48,674 nucleotides of DNA. Source: MED-G16 sp964467915. GTDB lineage: Bacteria > Bacteroidota > Bacteroidia > Cytophagales > MED-G16. A program made the position numbers and the translations under genes. The notes below the pieces were generated by a model. The model was not told the DNA's origin, did no database searches, and saw only the letters and a list, made by a program, of their open reading frames with translations. The stretch lies in assembly GCA_964467915.1 (NCBI GenBank), contig CAYXSW010000010.1, positions 1-48,674 on the forward strand. The letters run 5' to 3'. Below are positions 41,867 to 48,674 of this stretch, piece by piece (position 1 is the first letter of the stretch; each line of letters begins with the position of its first letter).

Positions 41867-43379
41867 TTTACTAATTGTATTTATTTCACCTATTCCAAAT
41901 ATAAAATCTCAAAGCAATTTAGAAAGTATTATCTACCAAAAAAAAAGAATTGAATTTGAAATAGAATATTTAGACAGAAATTTTTGGACAAGTTCAAATG
42001 AGGATAATTTAATTTTAATTCAAGATCAGGAGACAGGAAAAAAATTAAATTGGAAAATAAACACCTATAATAGGTCTCTAGAACATGTTAAAGACACCAC
42101 CATTGAGCTTGATAGATCATTTTCTTTGTTTAAAATTATTTCTGAAAAATCTAGTTTTAAATTGTTATTCAAAAAAAATTATTCAAACGAAAAAATATAT
42201 CTAATCATTAACTATTCTCCATTAACAAACTCTATTATAATAAAAGAAATTAAATTTCCATTAAGCCTGCAAATTACTAATATTTTAACATTCGAAGACA
42301 AAATAGTATTTAGTAGTAAAATGAAAAACGGAAAGAACCTTTTAAGTATTTATAACCTTAAAAAAAATCAACTATTTAATATTTATGAGTATATGTATCA
42401 GGAAAAAAATATTTTAAAAATAAACAAACTTTATTCTAACCTTTTTTATGTTTTAACTTCAGAAAGAAACAAATATAATTTCAAAAATATAGAAAGAGAG
42501 GTCTATAACTTGGATGGTGAAAAAATAAACACTTTTCTTATTAACTCTAAAGAGCACTCAATAGTCGACACTAAAATTTTAGATATAGATAATATTTCCT
42601 ATTCAATTTCTTTATTTGGAAATAAAAACTCTAATGAAGCAATAGGAATTCAATTTGATAAATTTAAATTCGATTCACTATTAGTAAGTAGTAGAATATA
42701 TTTCCTAGAGATAAATTCAGTAGTTAATTTTATGTCTAATGAGAAAAATATTATTAAAAAACTAAATAGTAACAAAATCTCAAAAATTAAATTAGGTTAT
42801 GAGTTATACGTTGATACTATTTTTCTAGAAAATAATAATTTAAATTTTTCCATTGAAAGTATTAAAGCGAATTATAATAATGATGGTTTTAGCAATTACT
42901 CATATATACCATTCTATAATACATATTCAGGAACATACGACAGAAAAATTAATCCAAATTTTGGGGGCTATTCTCACGACATAAATTTTTTTATGAAGTA
43001 TGACCTCAAAGGAGAATTAATTTGGAATACTATTTCAAAAATGAATAGTTTTAAAACATTTTATAATAAACCTTATAATAATTATATCTTAAATGAGAAT
43101 GACCTTTTTAGCTTTTACACAAATAAGGGGGAGATATCATTCACAAAGTATTCATTTTATAGTATAAAAGAGAATGAAACAGTTAAAATAGATTTGGATT
43201 TGGTAAGTGATGAAGATATAATGATAAGTACAGAGACAAATCCCGAAGGAACATTTCATTGGTATTCAAATAATTATTACACTATAGGTGTACAAAGAAT
43301 TAGAAATAAAAAAGAAGGAGAAAAAAAAAATAAAAGAGTTTTTTTTATAACAAATTTTGAAATTAGGAATAAGAATTAA
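41760..43379 (+). CDS. Secreted protein of unknown function, about 510-540 aa
   Basis: I do not recognise the family. A hydrophobic segment like a signal peptide (IFTLLIVFISPIPNIKSQS) precedes about 510 residues rich in beta strands, Asn, Ser and Lys, without transmembrane helices or known motifs; repeated blades of the form LDxDNISYSISLFG suggest a beta-propeller or similar exported fold, only by impression. The start is a problem: the only canonical codons upstream of the signal are TTG 41754 and ATG 41760, both inside the antisense N-terminus of the glycosyltransferase, with no ATG, GTG or TTG after them until far into the mature protein. An ATT at 41853 would give a clean MKIFTLL start. 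It ends 35 bases before pyrR. Confidence 0.75.
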   Translation: MKCITDLGNLFFKILGTGVVKTTSPIEENLIIKIFTLLIVFISPIPNIKSQSNLESIIYQKKRIEFEIEYLDRNFWTSSNEDNLILIQDQETGKKLNWKINTYNRSLEHVKDTTIELDRSFSLFKIISEKSSFKLLFKKNYSNEKIYLIINYSPLTNSIIIKEIKFPLSLQITNILTFEDKIVFSSKMKNGKNLLSIYNLKKNQLFNIYEYMYQEKNILKINKLYSNLFYVLTSERNKYNFKNIEREVYNLDGEKINTFLINSKEHSIVDTKILDIDNISYSISLFGNKNSNEAIGIQFDKFKFDSLLVSSRIYFLEINSVVNFMSNEKNIIKKLNSNKISKIKLGYELYVDTIFLENNNLNFSIESIKANYNNDGFSNYSYIPFYNTYSGTYDRKINPNFGGYSHDINFFMKYDLKGELIWNTISKMNSFKTFYNKPYNNYILNENDLFSFYTNKGEISFTKYSFYSIKENETVKIDLDLVSDEDIMISTETNPEGTFHWYSNNYYTIGVQRIRNKKEGEKKNKRVFFITNFEIRNKN

Positions 43380-43399
43380 ACTAATTGTGAAAATGAATT

Positions 43400-43407
43400 T
43401 ATATTTG
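43400..43407 (+). promoter_or_regulatory. pyrR: Putative -7 promoter box of the pyrR operon
   Basis: TATATTTG matches TAnnTTTG, only 7 bases before the pyrR ATG. A TTG at 43385-43387 is 12 bases upstream, too close for -33. A start site here leaves no leader for PyrR attenuation. Confidence 0.5.
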
Positions 43408-43414
43408 TAAATAA

Positions 43415-43954
43415 ATGACAAACAAATCTCGATTGTTTAATAAAAAAAGACTCGATATTACAATAAACCGCCTTTGTCATCAGTTAATAGAAAAACATAA
43501 GAATTTTGAAAATACAGTTCTAATAGGACTTCAACCTAGAGGAATTTATTTCTTAAATAGAATTGAAAAAAATCTTAATAAAATTTTAGGAAAAGAAGTA
43601 ACTTCAGGAGTTCTTGACACAACATTTTATAGAGATGATTTCAGATCTAAAGAAATTCCTAAAGCAAAAGAAACACTTATCCCATTTTTAGTTGATGAAA
43701 AAGAAGTTGTAATTATTGATGATGTCCTTTTTACAGGAAGAACAGTAAGATCAGCAATGGAAGGAATAATGAATTTCGGAAGACCAAAAAAAGTGGAACT
43801 ATTAGTTTTAGTTGACAGAAAATACAGTAGAGATATTCCTGTTGAACCAACATATTGTGGAATAAAAGTAAATACAATTACCTCGGATAAGATAGAAGTA
43901 AATTTAGTTGAACAAGGTTTTGAAGAAGATAATATATGGATATCAAATGAATAG
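43415..43954 (+). CDS. pyrR: PyrR-type uracil phosphoribosyltransferase / pyrimidine regulator
   Basis: In Gram-positive bacteria PyrR binds pyr mRNA leaders and also makes UMP from uracil. The 179-aa protein carries the PRPP motif VVIIDDVLFTGRTVRSAMEG, and the opening TINRLCHQLIEKHKNFENTVLIGLQPRGIYF fits the family, as does LVDRKYSRDIPVEPTYCG. It overlaps pyrB by 8 bases. The apparent leaderless promoter gives no room for an attenuator, so in this organism it may act mainly as a salvage enzyme. Confidence 0.93.
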   Translation: MTNKSRLFNKKRLDITINRLCHQLIEKHKNFENTVLIGLQPRGIYFLNRIEKNLNKILGKEVTSGVLDTTFYRDDFRSKEIPKAKETLIPFLVDEKEVVIIDDVLFTGRTVRSAMEGIMNFGRPKKVELLVLVDRKYSRDIPVEPTYCGIKVNTITSDKIEVNLVEQGFEEDNIWISNE

Positions 43955-44873
43955 ATTAAAATCAAAAGATCTTTTAGGAATTAAAAATTTATCTTTAGAT
44001 GAAATTAATTTAATTTTTGAGACTGCGGATAAATTTAAAGAAGTACTATCTAGACCGATTAAAAAAGTTCCTTCGTTAAGACATCTTACAATTGCTAATG
44101 TTTTTTTTGAAAATAGTACAAGAACAAAGTTATCATTTGAGTTAGCTCAAAAAAGACTTTCTGCCGATATAATTAATTTTTCATCATCTGTAAGTTCTGT
44201 AAAAAAAGGTGAATCTTTATTAGATACAATTAATAATATTTTAGTTATGAAAGTGGATATGATTGTTATGAGACACCCCAATCCAGGTGCTCCACATTTT
44301 GTATCTAAAAATATTGATGCTTCAGTAATTAATGCTGGAGATGGCACACATGAACACCCTACTCAAGCACTCTTAGATTCATATACAATTAGAGAAAAAA
44401 CTGGTAAGGTAAATGGGAAAAAGATTGCGATTATTGGAGATATCTTACATTCAAGAGTTGCATTATCAAACATTTACTCTCTACAAAAGCTAGGTGCTGA
44501 GGTTATGTTATGTGGGCCTTCAACACTTATACCAAAACATATAAATAATCTAAATGTTATAATTGAAAATAATATTAAAAAAGCATTAGATTGGTGTGAT
44601 GTCGCTAATGTATTAAGGATACAATTAGAAAGACAAAATAATAAATTTTTCCCATCTCTTAGAGAGTACAGTCTATACTATGGAATCAACAAAAAACTTT
44701 TAAATAGCATTGATAAAAACATTATAATTATGCATCCAGGCCCAATAAATAGGGGTGTCGAAATAAGTAGTGATGTAGCAGATTCAAAAAATTCAATTAT
44801 TTTAGATCAAGTAGAAAATGGAGTAGCAATTAGAATGGCGGTAATGTATCTGCTTTCTCTAAATAAAAATTAA
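43947..44873 (+). CDS. pyrB: Aspartate carbamoyltransferase, catalytic chain
   Basis: First committed step of pyrimidine synthesis, joining carbamoyl phosphate to aspartate. The 308-aa protein has FFENSTRTKLSFELAQKRL (carbamoyl-phosphate site), AGDGTHEHPTQALLD, IIGDILHSRVALSNI, and HPGPINRGVEIS near the end, with all active-site residues. I start at ATG 43947, which gives the usual MNRLKSKDLLGI; an in-frame ATG at 43908 lies well inside pyrR. No regulatory chain pyrI is here. The stop overlaps the permease start by 1 base. Confidence 0.95.
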   Translation: MNRLKSKDLLGIKNLSLDEINLIFETADKFKEVLSRPIKKVPSLRHLTIANVFFENSTRTKLSFELAQKRLSADIINFSSSVSSVKKGESLLDTINNILVMKVDMIVMRHPNPGAPHFVSKNIDASVINAGDGTHEHPTQALLDSYTIREKTGKVNGKKIAIIGDILHSRVALSNIYSLQKLGAEVMLCGPSTLIPKHINNLNVIIENNIKKALDWCDVANVLRIQLERQNNKFFPSLREYSLYYGINKKLLNSIDKNIIIMHPGPINRGVEISSDVADSKNSIILDQVENGVAIRMAVMYLLSLNKN

Positions 44874-46183
44874 TGATAATTTTATTTCATCTAATATTAT
44901 CAGTTTTAGCTGTAATAGTCCTTAATAGTAAATTAAAATTAAATCCAGTAATTAGTCTTTTTATTGGATCATCAATATTGGGGTTATTTCTTAATATGAC
45001 AATATTAGAAATTTTAAATTTCCAAATAATGGGGTTTTTTTCATCAATGACAAATATTGGTTTGATAATTTTTTTTAGCTGCATAATTGGACAATTTCTT
45101 AAAGAAACAGACTCTATAGAAAAATTTGGGAATTTATTGCTAAATAATTTTCAGAGACAAACTCTTTTATCAATCAATATGCTTGGCCTATTTATTGGAA
45201 CAGTTGTATTTTGTGATTCTGCATTTCTAATCCTTAATGGAATATCAAAATCTATAGCTTCATCAAGCTCTATTTCTCTAACAAGTCTAAACTTATCATT
45301 ATCTGGTGGTCTCTATTCTTCTCATACATTAATCCCTCCTACCCCTGGTCCAATAGCTGCAATAAACAATTTTAATGTTTTAGATGACATAGGAACAATA
45401 ATGGTATTGGGAATTATTGTCTCAATCCCATCATCACTAATTGCCTTTTTATTCTCAAGAAATTTTATTAAAAAAAATAAAATTAAAATCATTAATAAAT
45501 TAAAATCAGAAGATAACGCATCATTAATGGCCTATTTAAGTATTCTAATTCCCTTATTATTAATAAGTTTAAATACTATCTCAAATTTATTTGATAATAT
45601 AAATGAAACTACAATTTATAGGTCAATTAAATTTATTGGAAACCCGAACTTTGCACTTTTAGTAGGTGTAATATTATCATTTTTTATTCCCTATAAAAAA
45701 GTTAAGACAAACAAAATATTTATGTCAGCAATAAAAGATTTTTTACCAATTATTCTTTTAACATCAATGGGAGCTGCATTTGGAAATATTATTAAAAATT
45801 CAAATATATCCGATCTGCTTCCCAACTTTGTAAACATAGAGGAGACTAATATTTTATACATATGTACAATTTCATACATATTGAGTTTTATATTTAAAAC
45901 TAGTCAAGGTTCAAGTACATCTTCTATGATAATAGTTAGCTCTATTATTTTTCCAATCATTTCTGAAATTAATTTTAACATCTTTGATACATCAATGATT
46001 ATTCTATCAATTGGAGCTGGTTCAATGATGATTTCCCATGTCAATGACTCTTACTTTTGGATTGTAACTAAACAAACAGATCTTAACCTAAAAAAAGGTT
46101 TAAAATACTTTTCAGTTATGACAATTTTTCAAAGCTCAGGCACATTATTATTTATTTTCATGCTTTTAAACATATTTTCATAA
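44873..46183 (+). CDS. GntP-family permease
   Basis: Inner-membrane proton symporter of the gluconate/organic acid family, 436 aa with about 12 hydrophobic segments. The family motif SSHTLIPPTPGPIAAINNF is in the middle and FKTSQGSSTSSMI, SIGAGSMMISHVNDSYFW in the second half, both conserved in GntP/GntT/DsdX. It starts one base into the pyrB stop, so it must be translated from the pyrR-pyrB message. Substrate unknown: gluconate, D-serine, glycerate or another small acid are possible. No kinase or catabolic gene is next to it. Confidence 0.9.
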   Translation: MIILFHLILSVLAVIVLNSKLKLNPVISLFIGSSILGLFLNMTILEILNFQIMGFFSSMTNIGLIIFFSCIIGQFLKETDSIEKFGNLLLNNFQRQTLLSINMLGLFIGTVVFCDSAFLILNGISKSIASSSSISLTSLNLSLSGGLYSSHTLIPPTPGPIAAINNFNVLDDIGTIMVLGIIVSIPSSLIAFLFSRNFIKKNKIKIINKLKSEDNASLMAYLSILIPLLLISLNTISNLFDNINETTIYRSIKFIGNPNFALLVGVILSFFIPYKKVKTNKIFMSAIKDFLPIILLTSMGAAFGNIIKNSNISDLLPNFVNIEETNILYICTISYILSFIFKTSQGSSTSSMIIVSSIIFPIISEINFNIFDTSMIILSIGAGSMMISHVNDSYFWIVTKQTDLNLKKGLKYFSVMTIFQSSGTLLFIFMLLNIFS

Positions 46184-46243
46184 TAAGCAAGTTTTTACAA
46201 CTATTGACATCTAATTGCGTATAAATCTCCTAGTATTCAAATA

Positions 46244-48674
46244 ATGAAATTCATGAGGTACTTATTATTATTCTTTTTTTTAATAAATCAGCAATCTATA
46301 GCTCAAGATAGGTCTCGATCTCAAGATAGGTCTCAATGGAGTAGAAATTCTGGTTCAAGTTTCCAAATGTCAAATATGGTAGTAAAAGGTAGACTTATTG
46401 ACACAGATTCTAATGAAGGCTTATCCTATGCAACAATTTCTATAGTTACAGAAGATTCAATTCTTATCTCAGGTGGAATCACAGATGATAATGGGAAGTT
46501 TAAAATTGAAATTAATCCTCAAAAAATGATGCAAAAAATCAGAAGTGAAAGAAAAAGCACAAATGTTGGAAGAGGTGTTTTTGCAGAAATAGCTTACGTT
46601 GGATACACATCAAAAAAAATAAAAATACCATTCGATAGAGAAAATCAAGAAGTTGATTTAGAAAATATTTATTTAGATTCAGACGCCACAGCATTAAGTG
46701 AAGTGACTGTTAGAGCTGAGAAGAGTAGTTTAGAATTAAAATTAGATAAACGAGTGTTTAATGTAGGTAAAGACTTAAGTAATAAGGGTGGTACTGCTGA
46801 AGAAATTCTTGAGAATATACCTTCTCTTGACCTTGATATAGAAGGTAATATAAGTTTAAGAGGTTCACAGAGCGTTAGAATTTTGATAGATGGTAAACCA
46901 GCAAGTATGATGGGGTTTGATGGGCCAAATGCTTTTAAACAACTTCAGGGAAATGAGATTGATAAGGTTGAAATAATTACAAACCCATCTTCAAGATATA
47001 GCGCTGAGGGATCTGCTGGGATTTTGAATATAATTCTTAAAAAAGACAGATTAAAAGGATTAAATGGCTCAGTTAACGTTAATACTGGTTTTCCAACTCA
47101 AAATGGAGTTTCAACAAGTTTAAATTATAGAAAAAATAAATTCTCAGTAAATGCAAGTATAAATGTGAGTGAAAGAGAAAGCAAAGGAGGAGGATTCACT
47201 AATTCAGACTTTTTCTTATCTGATACTACCTACTCATCAAGAATTGATAGAGAATCAGTTAATAATAGTCTATCATTTGGAGGAAGATTTGGATTTTCAT
47301 TTTTCCCAAACAAGAATAATATTTTTAATTTGTCTTTTGGGACAAGAAATAGTAGTCGGGATGGAGACAATAATAATTATTATATTGATTACAATTCTAT
47401 AGGAACTCAAATTGGAACAAGTAATAGATCTGAAAATTCCACAAGTGATTCTGATAACAACAATTATAACTTATCCTATACCAAAAACTTCTCCAAAACA
47501 GGTCATAATCTTAAACTAAATTTTTCTTGGAGCGGTAATGTAAGTGATAATGAAGGTACTTATGTGCAAACTTTGCCTAGGACTAATAGAATATTAGAGC
47601 AAAGAACTAAAGAAAATGGTGACAGATATGACCAAAATATAAGAGTGGACTACACCTACCCTTTCAATGAGAATAAAGGTAAATTAGAAATTGGGTATAA
47701 GAGAGACTATGATAAAATGAATAGTAACTACTTAGTTGAACAACTTTTTAATAATGGAACATCATCTGAAGAATGGAGGAAAATACCCCCCTCTAATTCT
47801 TACGAATACTTTCAAGACGTGAATGCTCTTTATTTCCAGATTGGAAATCAATCAGGAAAATTATCTTACCAACTTGGTTTAAGATTTGAAGATACAAATT
47901 TCTTTGCTGAGTTAACTGAAACTAATGAACTTACAGAGTTAAAATATTCTAATTTCTTTCCTACAGCATTTTTAACGTATGAATTTTCTGATAAAGAATC
48001 TATTCAATTAAGCTATAGCAATAGACTAAGAAGGCCTAGATTTTGGGATTTAAATCCATTCTACAGATTAGGAGATAGCAGATCAACATATACAGGAAAT
48101 CCTTTTCTTAAACCTGAAATTACTGATTCTTATGAAATAGGATTCTTAAAAGAATTTAAGTCTGGGAATTTCTATGTTGGAACTTATTATAGATATACAA
48201 CTGATAACATAGAAAGAATTTTAGATGTTAATGATAATGGATATTCAGTATTCAAACCAATTAATTTAGGCTTCACAAATGCATATGGGATTGAGCTAAA
48301 TGGTTCAATCGATTACAATAAATGGCTTAGAACTACAGGATCCTTTAATTTCTTCCAATCTGAGACAGAAGGTGACTACAATGATCAAAACTTTTATGCT
48401 AAATCATATAGCTGGCGAACTAGATTAAATAACAACATTAAAATGTTTAATGAAAAACTTGAAGGACAAATTACATTTGACTATCGTGGCCCTTCCGAAT
48501 CAACTCAAGGTAAAAACTTATCCTCATACGGAATTGATTTAGGACTATCAAAAGATATCTTCAAAAATAAAAAGGGAACTATAAGCTTTACAGCAAGAGA
48601 TATTACAAAATCTCGAAAAAGAAGATATGAAAGAGGTGGTAAAGAGGGAGATAATTTCTTTACAGTTGGGGAAT
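46244..48674 (+). CDS. Outer-membrane receptor, CarboxypepD_reg/plug/OMP_b-brl_3 type (3' end beyond window)
   Basis: Incomplete; an open frame runs from ATG 46244 to the window end (810 full codons) without a stop. Order of parts: signal peptide (about 1-21, ending SIAQ), a Ser/Arg/Gln-rich linker containing an 18-base tandem duplication, a carboxypeptidase-regulatory-like beta-sandwich (about 46-140, from MVVKGRLIDTDS to LSEVTVRAE), a plug domain (about 140-270; ENIPSLDLDIEGNISLRG, DGKPASMMG, NPSSRYSAEGSAGILNI) and a beta-barrel that continues past the end, including RRPRFWDLNPFYRLGDSRSTYTGNPFL. This layout is the TonB-dependent or outer membrane beta-barrel receptor group of Bacteroidota. 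It starts 60 bases after the GntP gene, possibly with its own promoter. Confidence 0.92.
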   Translation, partial: MKFMRYLLLFFFLINQQSIAQDRSRSQDRSQWSRNSGSSFQMSNMVVKGRLIDTDSNEGLSYATISIVTEDSILISGGITDDNGKFKIEINPQKMMQKIRSERKSTNVGRGVFAEIAYVGYTSKKIKIPFDRENQEVDLENIYLDSDATALSEVTVRAEKSSLELKLDKRVFNVGKDLSNKGGTAEEILENIPSLDLDIEGNISLRGSQSVRILIDGKPASMMGFDGPNAFKQLQGNEIDKVEIITNPSSRYSAEGSAGILNIILKKDRLKGLNGSVNVNTGFPTQNGVSTSLNYRKNKFSVNASINVSERESKGGGFTNSDFFLSDTTYSSRIDRESVNNSLSFGGRFGFSFFPNKNNIFNLSFGTRNSSRDGDNNNYYIDYNSIGTQIGTSNRSENSTSDSDNNNYNLSYTKNFSKTGHNLKLNFSWSGNVSDNEGTYVQTLPRTNRILEQRTKENGDRYDQNIRVDYTYPFNENKGKLEIGYKRDYDKMNSNYLVEQLFNNGTSSEEWRKIPPSNSYEYFQDVNALYFQIGNQSGKLSYQLGLRFEDTNFFAELTETNELTELKYSNFFPTAFLTYEFSDKESIQLSYSNRLRRPRFWDLNPFYRLGDSRSTYTGNPFLKPEITDSYEIGFLKEFKSGNFYVGTYYRYTTDNIERILDVNDNGYSVFKPINLGFTNAYGIELNGSIDYNKWLRTTGSFNFFQSETEGDYNDQNFYAKSYSWRTRLNNNIKMFNEKLEGQITFDYRGPSESTQGKNLSSYGIDLGLSKDIFKNKKGTISFTARDITKSRKRRYERGGKEGDNFFTVGE
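46302..46337 (+). repeat. Two-copy 18-base tandem repeat inside the receptor gene
   Basis: CTCAAGATAGGTCTCGAT (46302-46319) is followed directly by CTCAAGATAGGTCTCAAT (46320-46337), identical at 17 of 18 positions. It encodes a repeated Ser/Arg/Gln/Asp linker just after the signal peptide and keeps the frame. Confidence 0.9.

Noticed and set aside
43380..43414. PyrR attenuator or other riboswitch before pyrR
   Set aside because: Only 35 bases lie between the genes and no hairpin or anti-terminator pair is visible.
43908..43946. Upstream ATG for pyrB giving 13 more residues
   Set aside because: It lies well inside pyrR and the extra residues are not typical; ATG 43947 gives the family-like MNRLKSKDLLGI start.
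46204..46226. TTGACA and TATAAAT as a sigma70-type promoter before the receptor gene
   Set aside because: Spacing is only about 10 bases, too short, and the Bacteroidota consensus is different; no reliable promoter there.
47169..47402. 77-residue open frame in the receptor region
   Set aside because: It is a different frame inside the continuous receptor reading frame, which shows plug and barrel features throughout.

Overview
The window looks like a piece of the main chromosome of a streamlined, very AT-rich (roughly 30% G+C by eye) bacterium of the phylum Bacteroidota, most likely an uncultivated marine Flavobacteriales lineage. Reasons: PorD (DUF4835) and PorQ-like proteins tied to the type IX secretion system, a Bacteroidota-type omega subunit of RNA polymerase, an OstA-like protein next to BamD, a DUF4369/TlpA lipoprotein, BatB/BatC, a CarboxypepD_reg/OMP_b-brl_3 outer-membrane receptor, signal peptides ending in ...SYSQ or ...AQ, no visible Shine-Dalgarno use, and many Bacteroidota -7 promoter boxes (TAnnTTTG). 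The species cannot be named from the sequence alone.

Layout. 1-4 kb: an M49 peptidase lipoprotein, tRNA-Arg(TCT), a secreted protein of unknown function, apt and tRNA-Ser(GCT). 4-8.2 kb: batB-batC-purC-STAS-yhhQ plus a small membrane protein, nearly all touching or overlapping. 8.1-12.3 kb: an rRNA-methyltransferase-like gene, a PAP2 phosphatase, a Sco1-type protein, riboflavin synthase, an acyl-CoA thioesterase and a TlpA-like thioredoxin lipoprotein. 12.4-16.4 kb: alaS, an M23 peptidase and a MerR regulator. 16.4-23.1 kb (minus strand): a sugar isomerase/Gfo-Idh pair, ppk1-mdh, and tilS. 23.1-28.5 kb: an envelope and lipid block (OstA-like, bamD, rpoZ, porD, small membrane protein, fabI, ispE). 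28.5-32.5 kb: thiL, an A-type Fe-S carrier, a PurF-like amidotransferase coupled to a ferredoxin-NADP-reductase-like flavoprotein. 32.7-40.4 kb: dnaA, a GH3-type ligase, dxr, rseP, a PorQ-like protein and hslU. 40.4-43.4 kb: a SixA-type phosphatase, a family-9 glycosyltransferase and a secreted protein of unknown function. 43.4-48.7 kb: pyrR-pyrB-GntP permease, then an outer-membrane receptor cut off by the window end.

How it works together: most genes are housekeeping (nucleotide, isoprenoid, fatty-acid and riboflavin synthesis, tRNA charging and modification, envelope assembly). I see no phage, insertion sequence, CRISPR array or toxin cluster. Gene packing is extreme: the longest gene-free gap is about 218 bases (ahead of dnaA), and seven of eight convergent protein-gene pairs overlap at their stop codons. 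Several genes have a promoter box only 3-7 bases before the start codon, suggesting leaderless mRNAs. The points most worth a second look are these compact-genome features, the leaderless-looking pyrR operon ending in a GntP permease, the head-to-head overlap at 41.76-41.87 kb, the PurF-like/FNR pair, the reduced Bat operon, and the apparent absence of coaBC and recN from a normally conserved gene order.
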